From contig DAOVXH010000032.1 in assembly GCA_030636255.1 (NCBI GenBank), positions 1 through 12,396 of the forward strand: a stretch of 12,396 bases of DNA, written 5' to 3'. Shown here in pieces: positions 1 through 6,875 of this stretch. The DNA is from Methanomassiliicoccales archaeon (GTDB lineage Archaea; Thermoplasmatota; Thermoplasmata; SG8-5). The notes beneath the pieces were generated by a model. That model did no database searches and had not been told where the DNA came from. It saw only the letters and a program-made list of their open reading frames with translations. The translations under genes and the position numbers were made by a program. Positions within the stretch are counted from its first letter, which is position 1. Every line of letters begins with the position of its first letter.

Positions 1-1228
1 AAAGGCCCAGGGCCGTGAGGATGACTGGGTAGCAATGGAAGCCGATGCTGATGCTGAATATGATAAGGTTGTAGACATTGACCTTGGAGAAATCGTACCT
101 CTGGCAGCAGCACCACACAGCCCTGGAAGCGTAATCACAGTTGGAAGCATGGCAGGAAAAAAGGTTGACCAGGTTCTTGTGGGAAGTTGCACCAATTCTA
201 GTTACAAAGACATTGTCACAGTTGCCAAGATTATGAAGGGCAAGAAGTCACATCCAGATGTTTCATTTGGCGTTGCTCCAGGTTCAAGGCAGGTCATGCA
301 GATGGCAGCCAAGGAAGGTTATCTTTCAGATTTAATCGATTCTGGAGCCAGAATACTGGAATCTGCCTGCGGTTTCTGCATTGGAAACCATCAGAGCCCA
401 AAGACCGATGCCATATCCCTCAGGACAAATAACAGGAACTTCGAGGGAAGAAGCGGAACAAAATCTGCCCAGGTTTACCTTATCAGTCCTGAAGTTGCAG
501 CAGTTTCTGCATTGTCCGGCAAATTCACTGACCCAAGGGAAGTCGGTATCTCATACCCAGATGTGGCAATGCCAGATGCGTTCCTGATAGATGACTCAAT
601 GTTCATTTTCCCCAAGGACGCAGTTCTTGAGGAGGTCTATCGTGGACCAAATATTGGTAACCCACCAACCAATGACAAGCTCTCCGATACCATCTCTGGT
701 GAAGCAACGCTTAAGGTTGGCGACAAGATAACAACAGACCATATCATGCCTGCCGGAGCAAGACTGAAATACCGGTCCAATGTTCCAAAGTATTCTGAAT
801 ATGTTTTCGAACCAGTGGACACCACATTCCCCAAGCGTTCAATGGATAACAAGGAAGCCGGCAAACATAATATCATCCTGGCTGGAGAATCATACGGCCA
901 GGGAAGTTCCAGGGAACATGCGGCACTCTGCCCAATGTACCTGGGAGTAAAAGCGGTCATTGCCAAGTCAGTGGAGAGAATTCACGCAGCTAATCTGGTT
1001 AATTTCGGTATAGTATCGCTGTCATTCAAGGACATGGCAGACTATGACAAGATAGACCAGGGCGATGAGTTGGAAATGCCCAATATTAAACAGAAGATTA
1101 TGAACAGTGAGCCAGTTATTTTGGTTGACAAGACCAAGGGACTGGAGATAGAATTAGAATACAGCTTCTCCCAGAGACAGAAGGACATTCTGGCCGAGGG
1201 CGGATTGCTGTCTTACACGGTTAAGTAA
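1..1228 (+). CDS. acn: Aconitate hydratase, C-terminal part (5' end outside window)
   Basis: This enzyme isomerises citrate and isocitrate through cis-aconitate in the cytoplasm. The reading frame is open from base 2 (first full codon), so the start lies upstream. About 408 codons are visible; I recall this single-chain putative-aconitase family as about 640-660 residues, so roughly the last 60 percent is here. The [4Fe-4S] ligand cysteines are visible: GSCTNS (Cys codon 188-190) and CGFCIGN (Cys codons 368-370 and 377-379). The C-terminal swivel domain begins near base 700 with GDKITTDHIMPAGARLKYR and carries the active-site loop GQGSSREHAA (Ser-Ser-Arg codons 905-913). Those residues separate it from the LeuC/LeuD homologues, which split these domains into two subunits. 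It ends 21 bases before the ATP-citrate lyase genes, as expected for an operon feeding citrate to the lyase or taking citrate from it. Confidence 0.95.
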   Translation, partial: KAQGREDDWVAMEADADAEYDKVVDIDLGEIVPLAAAPHSPGSVITVGSMAGKKVDQVLVGSCTNSSYKDIVTVAKIMKGKKSHPDVSFGVAPGSRQVMQMAAKEGYLSDLIDSGARILESACGFCIGNHQSPKTDAISLRTNNRNFEGRSGTKSAQVYLISPEVAAVSALSGKFTDPREVGISYPDVAMPDAFLIDDSMFIFPKDAVLEEVYRGPNIGNPPTNDKLSDTISGEATLKVGDKITTDHIMPAGARLKYRSNVPKYSEYVFEPVDTTFPKRSMDNKEAGKHNIILAGESYGQGSSREHAALCPMYLGVKAVIAKSVERIHAANLVNFGIVSLSFKDMADYDKIDQGDELEMPNIKQKIMNSEPVILVDKTKGLEIELEYSFSQRQKDILAEGGLLSYTVK

Positions 1229-1235
1229 TTATTTC

Positions 1236-1242
1236 AAGGAGG
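1236..1242 (+). promoter_or_regulatory. Ribosome binding site of aclB
   Basis: AAGGAGG ends 7 bases before the ATG at 1250. It is a full match to the archaeal/bacterial anti-Shine-Dalgarno sequence and fixes the aclB start. Confidence 0.85.
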
Positions 1243-1249
1243 AAAAATA

Positions 1250-2563
1250 ATGGCACAGAAAGCAATTAGAGAGGCAGACGGAAAGCGAATGATGGCCCGT
1301 CTGTTAAAGGAATACTCTGGCGGCAAGTTCGATATCAAGGACAGGTATGTCACCGTCGGACCGGACACTGACCTTGCAAAGCTGCCCACAAAGTACAAGT
1401 GGCTTGCAAAGGAGAAGCTTGTAGTCAAGCCAGACCAGCTTGTCAAGCGCAGGGGCAAGAATGACCTTATTCTGGTAGGTGCAAACTACCAGCAGGCAAA
1501 GAAGTGGATAAAGGAGAAGTCCAAGGGCCCAATTACAATTTATGGGGAATTCGATGCCAAGGGAAAGCCAAAAGACAAGGGCACAGTAGGTCAACTCACA
1601 CACTTCATTATTGAACCACTGGTTCCACACGACGATTCTGATGAATGCTATGTGGCAATCATGTCCACCATCACCGGCGACACCATCATGTTCTACCATG
1701 AGGGCGGAGTCAATGTTGGAGATATCGATGCCAAAGCTTCAAAATACGATATTCCGGTTGGCACTTTGCCATCAGCAAAGGACATGGAAAAGAATCTTCT
1801 GGGCAAGGTTCCAAAAGACCGCAAAAAGATTGTTGGAGAATTTATAGAGGGCCTTTTCAAGTTCTACGCAGACCTGAACTTCGCCTACCTTGAAATCAAC
1901 CCAATCGTGGTTACCAAGGACTCAGTTATGCCATTAGACCTGGCAGCAAAACTGGATGATACAGCGGCATTCCAGAGTGGCAAGAAATGGGGGCCAACAG
2001 AGTTCCCATCACCATTTGGAAGAATGAGAACCAAGGAAGAGGATTACATAGACATGCTGGACACCAAGACCGGCGCATCATTGAAACTAACAGTTCTCAA
2101 CCCGGAAGGAAGAATCTGGACAATGGTTGCAGGTGGAGGTGCTTCTGTGATTTACGCAGATACCATAACCGACCTGGGATTCATGGACGAGATGGCCAAT
2201 TATGGTGAATACTCTGGAAACCCAAATGAAGAATTCACATATCTCTATGCCAAAACAGTTCTTGACCTAATGACCAAAAAGCCCAACAAGAAGGGAAAGT
2301 ACCTCATAATTGGAGGCGGAATTGCAAACTTCACTGATGTGGCAAAAACATTCACTGGCATTATCCGTGCCCTGAAGGAGTACGGAGACAAGCTGAAAAA
2401 GCAGAAAGTGAAAATTTATGTCAGAAGAGGCGGGCCAAATTACAAGACTGGCCTGAAGAACATTGGCGCCCTGAAGGAAGAAATCGGCCTGGACATTGAA
2501 GTTTATGGACCGGAAACACACATGACAAATATTGTTTCAATGGCACTCAAGGGAGGTAAGTAA
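1250..2563 (+). CDS. aclB: ATP-citrate lyase, ATP-grasp/citrate-binding subunit
   Basis: This 437-residue subunit corresponds to the N-terminal part of the fused animal ATP-citrate lyase and to the small AclB subunit of green sulfur bacteria (plants call this part ACLA). The lyase converts citrate + ATP + CoA to acetyl-CoA + oxaloacetate + ADP + Pi. Residues 1-240 form the ATP-grasp domain, with LVVKPDQLVKRRGK (57-70), YHEGGVNVGDIDAKA (149-163) and the metal/nucleotide region YLEINPIVVTKD (213-224). Residues 260-437 form the citrate-binding domain, with GRIWTMVAGGGAS (287-299) and GGGIANFT (355-362). By alignment from memory, Asn360, Thr362 and Arg393 match the human citrate-binding residues Asn346, Thr348 and Arg379. 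I recall the Chlorobium subunit as about 400 residues, so this one is somewhat longer. The stop codon directly abuts the aclA ATG. A succinyl-CoA synthetase beta subunit is the nearest alternative, but the full-length likeness to ACLY argues against it. Confidence 0.95.
   Translation: MAQKAIREADGKRMMARLLKEYSGGKFDIKDRYVTVGPDTDLAKLPTKYKWLAKEKLVVKPDQLVKRRGKNDLILVGANYQQAKKWIKEKSKGPITIYGEFDAKGKPKDKGTVGQLTHFIIEPLVPHDDSDECYVAIMSTITGDTIMFYHEGGVNVGDIDAKASKYDIPVGTLPSAKDMEKNLLGKVPKDRKKIVGEFIEGLFKFYADLNFAYLEINPIVVTKDSVMPLDLAAKLDDTAAFQSGKKWGPTEFPSPFGRMRTKEEDYIDMLDTKTGASLKLTVLNPEGRIWTMVAGGGASVIYADTITDLGFMDEMANYGEYSGNPNEEFTYLYAKTVLDLMTKKPNKKGKYLIIGGGIANFTDVAKTFTGIIRALKEYGDKLKKQKVKIYVRRGGPNYKTGLKNIGALKEEIGLDIEVYGPETHMTNIVSMALKGGK
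2551..2557 (+). promoter_or_regulatory. Ribosome binding site of aclA inside the aclB 3' end
   Basis: GGGAGGT lies within the last codons of aclB, about 7 bases before the aclA ATG at 2564. With zero bases between aclB stop and aclA start, translation of the two subunits is probably coupled, which suits a fixed-ratio complex. Confidence 0.75.
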
Positions 2564-4450
2564 ATGGCAGCTAAAAAGAAATCACCGGCTAAGAAACCAG
2601 CAGCAAAAAAAGCTGCAAAAGGAAAGCCAGACTATGAACTGTTTAACAACAAGACACAGGCTTTCATCTACAATATGCAGGTAAACGCTGTTCAGAGAAT
2701 GCTTGACTTCGATTATGTGTCAAGGAGGGAAACCCCTTCAGTTGCAGCAGTAATCAACCCAACTGGCCGCAACTCCTTGCAGAAATTCTTCTTTGGTCCA
2801 AAGGAAATTTTGGTACCAGTGTTCAAGTCCATGGAAAATGCAGCTAAAAAGCACAAGAACGTTGACGTTCTCATTAGTTTCGCATCTTTCAGGTCAGCAC
2901 CCCAGTCTGTTGAGGAAGCTTTCGCACTCAAGCAAATAAAGACCATAGTGATTATTGCAGAGGGAGTTCCAGAACGCCGAATGAAGGAACTGAATGCCAA
3001 AGCATCTGAGCTGGGAAAGGTAATCATCGGCCCTGCAACAGTTGGAGGTATCCAGGCAGGCGCTTTCAAGATAGCAAACACCGCAGGCCCAATCGATAAT
3101 ATTGTGGAGTCAAAGCTCCACAGACCAGGCTCAGTTGGATTTGTTTCCAAGTCTGGAGGTCTCAGCAATGAGGCCTATAATATGATAGCCAGGAACACCG
3201 ACGGTCTCTACGAGGGAATCGCCATAGGCGGTGACATGTACCCAGGCAGCACATTAATGGACCATCTCATGAGATACGAGAAGAACCCCAAGGTCAAGAT
3301 GTTAGTATGTCTTGGAGAAGTAGGCGGTCTTGACGAATACAATATTGTCGAAGCACTTGACAAGAAGAAAATAAAGAAACCACTGGTAATGTGGGTAACT
3401 GGCACATGTGCCAAGGCCTTCAAGACCGATGTTCAATTCGGCCATGCTGGTGCCAAGGCAGGCGGAGACGCAGAGACAGCTGATGCAAAGAACAAGGCAC
3501 TCAAGAAGGCAGGCGCAATTGTGCCAAACTCCTTTGATGACTATGCAGAGAAAATAAACAAAACCTACAAGAAACTGGTCAAGGAAGGAAAGATAAAGCC
3601 AGCTCCAGAGGTGGAAGCGCCAATAGTTCCAATGGACTATGCCAAGGCAGTGAAAGAAGGCCTGGTCAGAAAGCCAGCAAACTTCATAACCTCCATTAGT
3701 GACGAGAGAGGCGAGGAACTTCTTTATGGCAATATGACAATAACTGACGTTTTCAAGAAGGATATTGGAATCGGCGGTGTTTTGTCAATTCTATGGTTCA
3801 AGCAGCAATTCCCGAAATATGCTACTAAATTCATTGAGATGACCATCATGGTGGTAGCTGATCACGGACCTGCTGTCTCAGGAGCACATAATACAATTGT
3901 CACAGCAAGAGCCGGGAAAGATTTAATCTCGTCCATTGTCAGTGGTATGCTGACCATTGGACCAAGGTTCGGCGGTGCAATAGACGGTGCAGCCCAGATG
4001 TTCTCAAGTGCTTACGACCGCGGATTAACGCCACAAGAATTTGTCAATGAGATGAAGAAGAAGGGCGTGAACATCCAGGGTATTGGACACAGAATCAAGA
4101 GCGTCCACAACCCGGACATGAGAGTCACCATAATCAAGGAATATGTACAGAAGAACTTTAAAAAGACGCCGCTCCTGGATTATGCACTTGAAGTTGAGAA
4201 AATAACCACCTCAAAGCGTGACAATCTTATCCTGAACGTGGATGGATGCATTGGAATTTGCTTCGCAGATATGCTGAGGAACGAGATGCCAAAGAAAGAG
4301 GCAGACGAATACATCCAGATGGGTGCATTAAACGGTCTGTTCATACTTGGAAGGACAATGGGAATGATGGGCAACTATCTTGACCAGAAGAGGCTAATGC
4401 AGCCACTTTACAGGCATCCCTGGGACGATATACTGTACATGAAAGAGTGA
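2564..4450 (+). CDS. aclA: ATP-citrate lyase, catalytic (citryl-CoA synthetase/lyase) subunit
   Basis: This 628-residue subunit corresponds to the C-terminal part of animal ATP-citrate lyase and to the large AclA subunit of green sulfur bacteria. Residues 25-345 are the CoA-binding and CoA-ligase region. It contains the phosphohistidine loop VQFGHAGAKAGG with His294 as the catalytic residue, preceded by VTGTCAKAF. Residues 355-628 are the citrate-synthase-like lyase domain, with VVADHGPAVSGAHN (430-443), GIGHRIKSVHNPDMR (506-520), LNVDG (557-561) and the C-terminal YLDQKRL and YRHPWDDI. These blocks match the human enzyme almost residue for residue (recalled), so it is the lyase and not succinyl-CoA synthetase alpha. 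The first 21 residues are an unusual Lys/Ala/Pro-rich tail with nine lysines. The conserved core begins near residue 25, and the next Met is residue 38 inside the core, so the 2564 start is required. It overlaps nothing and precedes icd by 4 bases. Confidence 0.96.
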   Translation: MAAKKKSPAKKPAAKKAAKGKPDYELFNNKTQAFIYNMQVNAVQRMLDFDYVSRRETPSVAAVINPTGRNSLQKFFFGPKEILVPVFKSMENAAKKHKNVDVLISFASFRSAPQSVEEAFALKQIKTIVIIAEGVPERRMKELNAKASELGKVIIGPATVGGIQAGAFKIANTAGPIDNIVESKLHRPGSVGFVSKSGGLSNEAYNMIARNTDGLYEGIAIGGDMYPGSTLMDHLMRYEKNPKVKMLVCLGEVGGLDEYNIVEALDKKKIKKPLVMWVTGTCAKAFKTDVQFGHAGAKAGGDAETADAKNKALKKAGAIVPNSFDDYAEKINKTYKKLVKEGKIKPAPEVEAPIVPMDYAKAVKEGLVRKPANFITSISDERGEELLYGNMTITDVFKKDIGIGGVLSILWFKQQFPKYATKFIEMTIMVVADHGPAVSGAHNTIVTARAGKDLISSIVSGMLTIGPRFGGAIDGAAQMFSSAYDRGLTPQEFVNEMKKKGVNIQGIGHRIKSVHNPDMRVTIIKEYVQKNFKKTPLLDYALEVEKITTSKRDNLILNVDGCIGICFADMLRNEMPKKEADEYIQMGALNGLFILGRTMGMMGNYLDQKRLMQPLYRHPWDDILYMKE

Positions 4451-4454
4451 TAAT

Positions 4455-6683
4455 ATGAGCGCAGGAAAAATAATTTATACAAAGGTGGACGAGGCTCCTG
4501 GCCTTGCCACCTATTCCCTTTTGCCTATAATAAATGCATTCACAAAAGCCGCCGGGATTTCTGTTGAAACAAGGGATATTTCACTGGCTGGAAGAACTGC
4601 CGCAAAATTCCCAGAACGCCTAACAGAGGAACAGAGAGTTTCCGATGACCTGGCTGAACTTGGCAAGCTTGTGAAATTGCCTGAGGCAAATGTCATCAAA
4701 CTACCATGCATAAGCGCTTCAATACCCCAGCTAAAGGCTACCATCAAGGAACTGCAAGAGAAGGGCTATGACCTTCCAGACTACCCGGAAGCACCTGAAA
4801 ACGACGCTGAAAAGGCAATAAAGGCCACCTATGACACAGTCAAGGGCAGCGCGGTAAATCCCGTACTTAGAGAAGGTAATTCAGACCGCAGGGCACCAGG
4901 TGCAGTGAAGAACTATGCAAAAAAGAACCCGCATCCAATGGGAGAATGGACCGCTGACTCAAAGTCCCATGTTGCCCACATGAACGGTGGAGACTTTTAT
5001 TCAAATGAAAAGTCAGTCCTGATAACCGATGCAACAGCCGGTGATGCCAGAATAGAATTTATTGGCCAGGACGGTACCGTGAAAGTTCTCAAAGAGAAGC
5101 AACCACTCATAGCCGACGAAATAATTGATGGAACATTCATGAGCCAGAAGGCACTTCGAGCTTTCATTGCAGAACAAATTGATGATGCTAAAGCCAATGA
5201 TACTCTGTTCTCAGTGCACCTGAAAGCTACCATGATGAAGGTCTCTGACCCAATTCTCTTTGGCAATGTGGTATCTGTGTTTTTCAAGGACCTATTTGAC
5301 AAGCATGCAACAACCTTTGCTGAACTGGGAATAAGCCCAAATAATGGTCTTGGTGACCTCTACAACAAGATAAAAAGTCTTCCAGATGACAAGCAGGCTG
5401 AAATAGAATCAGACATCAAGGCAATCTATGCAAAAAGACCGGCACTGGCAATGGTGAACTCTGACAAGGGCATAACCAATTTGCACGTGTCCAGCGACGT
5501 AATCATAGATGCTTCCATGCCAGCTGCAATTAGAACCTCTGGACAGATGTGGAATGCCCAGGGAAATCTTCAGGACACAAAATTCATGATACCGGACAAT
5601 AGCTATGCTGGTGTATTCCAGGCAACCATTAATTTCTGCAAGGAGAACGGAGCATTTGACCCAACAACCATGGGAACAGTTCCAAATGTTGGTCTTATGG
5701 CCCAGAAAGCCGAGGAATATGGCTCCCATGACAAGACCTTCCAGGTTTCATCAAACGGAACTGTCAAGGTAATTGCTGCAAACGGAGAAACAATAATCCA
5801 GCATGATGTTGAGGAAGGCGATATCTGGCGTGCCTGTCAGGTCAAAGATTTACCAATTCAGGACTGGGTAAAGCTTGCAGTAACAAGGGCCCGTGCATCA
5901 GGATGGCCAGCAGTGTTCTGGCTGGACAAAAATCGAGCACATGACGCAAATCTCATTGAGAAGGTGCACAAGTATATCCAGAACCATGACACCAGTGGAT
6001 TGGAAATACATGTAATGAACCCGGTTGAGGCAACCAAGTTCTCATGCCAGCGCATCAAGGAAGGCAAAAACACCATATCTGTCACAGGAAATGTTCTGAG
6101 AGATTATCTGACTGACCTGTTCCCCATACTGGAGGTTGGAACCAGCGCCAAGATGCTGTCCATTGTTCCTTTGATGAACGGCGGTGGATTGTTTGAAACA
6201 GGTGCAGGCGGTTCAGCCCCAAAACATGTTCAACAGTTTGAGGCCGAAGGTCATCTGCGATGGGATTCACTAGGCGAATTCATGGCCCTTGCAGCGTCCC
6301 TGGAACACATGAGCATCACAACAAGCAATGCAAGAGCTCAAATATTGGCCGATACCCTTGACCAGGCAACAGGTAAGTTCCTTGAGAACAATAAATCCCC
6401 ATCCAGAAAGGTTAATGAACTTGACAATAGAGGCAGCCATTTCTACCTGGCAATGTACTGGGCAGAGGCACTGGCTCAGCAGGACAAGGATTCAGAGCTC
6501 AAGGCAAAGTTCACTCCACTGGTACAGGAACTTGCAGCCAAAGAGGTTCAGATAATAAACGAGCTAAACGCAGCCCAGGGAAGCCCACAGGATATTGGCG
6601 GATATTACAAGCCAAACGATGAACTGGGTGCAAAGGCAATGCGTCCAAGTGCAACATTCAATGCGGCAATCGACTCTTTCTGA
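4455..6683 (+). CDS. icd: Isocitrate dehydrogenase, NADP-dependent, monomeric type
   Basis: This enzyme interconverts isocitrate + NADP+ and 2-oxoglutarate + CO2 + NADPH. At 742 residues it has the full length of the monomeric IDH family (the Azotobacter vinelandii enzyme is 741), which is unrelated in length to the common 40-45 kDa homodimer. By comparison from memory with the Azotobacter structure, substrate residues Ser132, Asn135, Arg139 and Arg145 coincide. With a +2 offset, Lys257, Tyr422 and metal ligands Asp352, Asp550 and Asp554 are also present. The 2'-phosphate-binding set His591, Arg602 and Arg651 is intact, predicting NADP rather than NAD. Other family blocks are GSAVNPVLREGNSDRRAP and GGGLFETGAGGSAPKHVQQ. 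The start follows aclA by 4 bases and fits the family N-terminus. Only a weak GAG/GTGA-type Shine-Dalgarno is visible, so it probably depends on translation from aclA. In green sulfur bacteria this IDH type serves as the carboxylating enzyme of the reductive TCA cycle. Confidence 0.97.
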   Translation: MSAGKIIYTKVDEAPGLATYSLLPIINAFTKAAGISVETRDISLAGRTAAKFPERLTEEQRVSDDLAELGKLVKLPEANVIKLPCISASIPQLKATIKELQEKGYDLPDYPEAPENDAEKAIKATYDTVKGSAVNPVLREGNSDRRAPGAVKNYAKKNPHPMGEWTADSKSHVAHMNGGDFYSNEKSVLITDATAGDARIEFIGQDGTVKVLKEKQPLIADEIIDGTFMSQKALRAFIAEQIDDAKANDTLFSVHLKATMMKVSDPILFGNVVSVFFKDLFDKHATTFAELGISPNNGLGDLYNKIKSLPDDKQAEIESDIKAIYAKRPALAMVNSDKGITNLHVSSDVIIDASMPAAIRTSGQMWNAQGNLQDTKFMIPDNSYAGVFQATINFCKENGAFDPTTMGTVPNVGLMAQKAEEYGSHDKTFQVSSNGTVKVIAANGETIIQHDVEEGDIWRACQVKDLPIQDWVKLAVTRARASGWPAVFWLDKNRAHDANLIEKVHKYIQNHDTSGLEIHVMNPVEATKFSCQRIKEGKNTISVTGNVLRDYLTDLFPILEVGTSAKMLSIVPLMNGGGLFETGAGGSAPKHVQQFEAEGHLRWDSLGEFMALAASLEHMSITTSNARAQILADTLDQATGKFLENNKSPSRKVNELDNRGSHFYLAMYWAEALAQQDKDSELKAKFTPLVQELAAKEVQIINELNAAQGSPQDIGGYYKPNDELGAKAMRPSATFNAAIDSF

Positions 6684-6697
6684 GCAAAGAAAATAAT

Positions 6698-6727
6698 GAG
6701 CTGGCTTTCGGGCCAGCTCAACTTTTC
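6698..6727 (+). terminator. Terminator-like hairpin after icd
   Basis: GAGCTGGC (6698-6705) pairs perfectly with GCCAGCTC (6712-6719) across a 6-base loop, and A/T-rich sequence with a short T run follows. It lies 14 bases after the icd stop, in the gap before the next promoter. It probably ends the acn-aclB-aclA-icd transcript. Archaeal termination depends mainly on the T-rich tract, so the hairpin may instead stabilise the 3' end. Confidence 0.7.
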
Positions 6728-6790
6728 AATTTAATAATTTTGAAAATTTTATAATTCATATTTCGACAACCATAAAACAAATACTTATTA

Positions 6791-6806
6791 ACATTTCGAG
6801 AAGTGT
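6791..6806 (+). promoter_or_regulatory. Near-palindromic putative regulator site, copy 1
   Basis: ACATTTCGAGAAGTGT is symmetric at 6 of 8 pairs (arms ACAtTTC and GAAgTGT around GA). It lies just upstream of the TATA-like box, where archaeal activators commonly bind, and is identical in the second promoter. The regulator is unknown. Confidence 0.5.
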
Positions 6807-6814
6807 ACAAATCA

Positions 6815-6823
6815 TTACTTATA
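6815..6823 (+). promoter_or_regulatory. TATA-like box for the first surface-protein gene
   Basis: TTACTTATA, preceded by A-rich sequence that could serve as BRE, predicts a transcript start about 25 bases downstream near 6846 and a leader of about 30 bases before the ATG at 6876. The same box is conserved at 8944-8952. A second AT-rich candidate (TTTTATAATT near 6747) would start the transcript earlier but is not conserved between the two genes. Confidence 0.6.
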
Positions 6824-6862
6824 CCCTGTATAACATTTACACTTGGTAAGTTTAAGATTTGA

Positions 6863-6869
6863 AAGGAGG
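6863..6869 (+). promoter_or_regulatory. Ribosome binding site that sets the start at 6876
   Basis: AAGGAGG ends 6 bases before ATG 6876. An in-frame TTG at 6843 would place this site inside the coding sequence and would lie at or before the predicted transcript start, so 6876 is preferred. Confidence 0.85.
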
Positions 6870-6875
6870 GTTAAT

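Larger units (their letters stand above)
6759..6843 (+). repeat. Upstream promoter repeat, copy 1
   Basis: This 85-base block recurs without gaps at 8888-8972 (offset 2129), about 73 of 85 identical by eye, with bases 6783-6813 (31 bases) identical to the second copy. It contains ATTTCGANAA at 6760-6769 and again at 6793-6802, exactly 33 bases apart, and the near-palindrome ACATTTCGAGAAGTGT at 6791-6806. The repeat sits in the non-coding gap directly upstream of a surface-protein gene, as does its partner. Confidence 0.9.

Noticed and set aside
637..966. Reverse-strand open frame within aconitase
   Set aside because: It lies opposite a confidently assigned gene, has no ribosome site or recognisable domain, and reads as the complement of the aconitase swivel domain. 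The other reverse-strand frames over aclB, aclA, icd and the surface-protein genes were set aside for the same reason.
6731..6757. AT-rich dyad (AATTTTGAAAATTTT) between the terminator and the promoter repeat
   Set aside because: It has almost no loop and only A-T pairs, as expected by chance in AT-rich intergenic DNA, and is not repeated before the second gene.
6843..6875. In-frame TTG start extending the first surface protein by 11 residues
   Set aside because: It would place the AAGGAGG ribosome site inside the coding region and precede the signal peptide with unrelated residues; the predicted transcript start is also at about this position.
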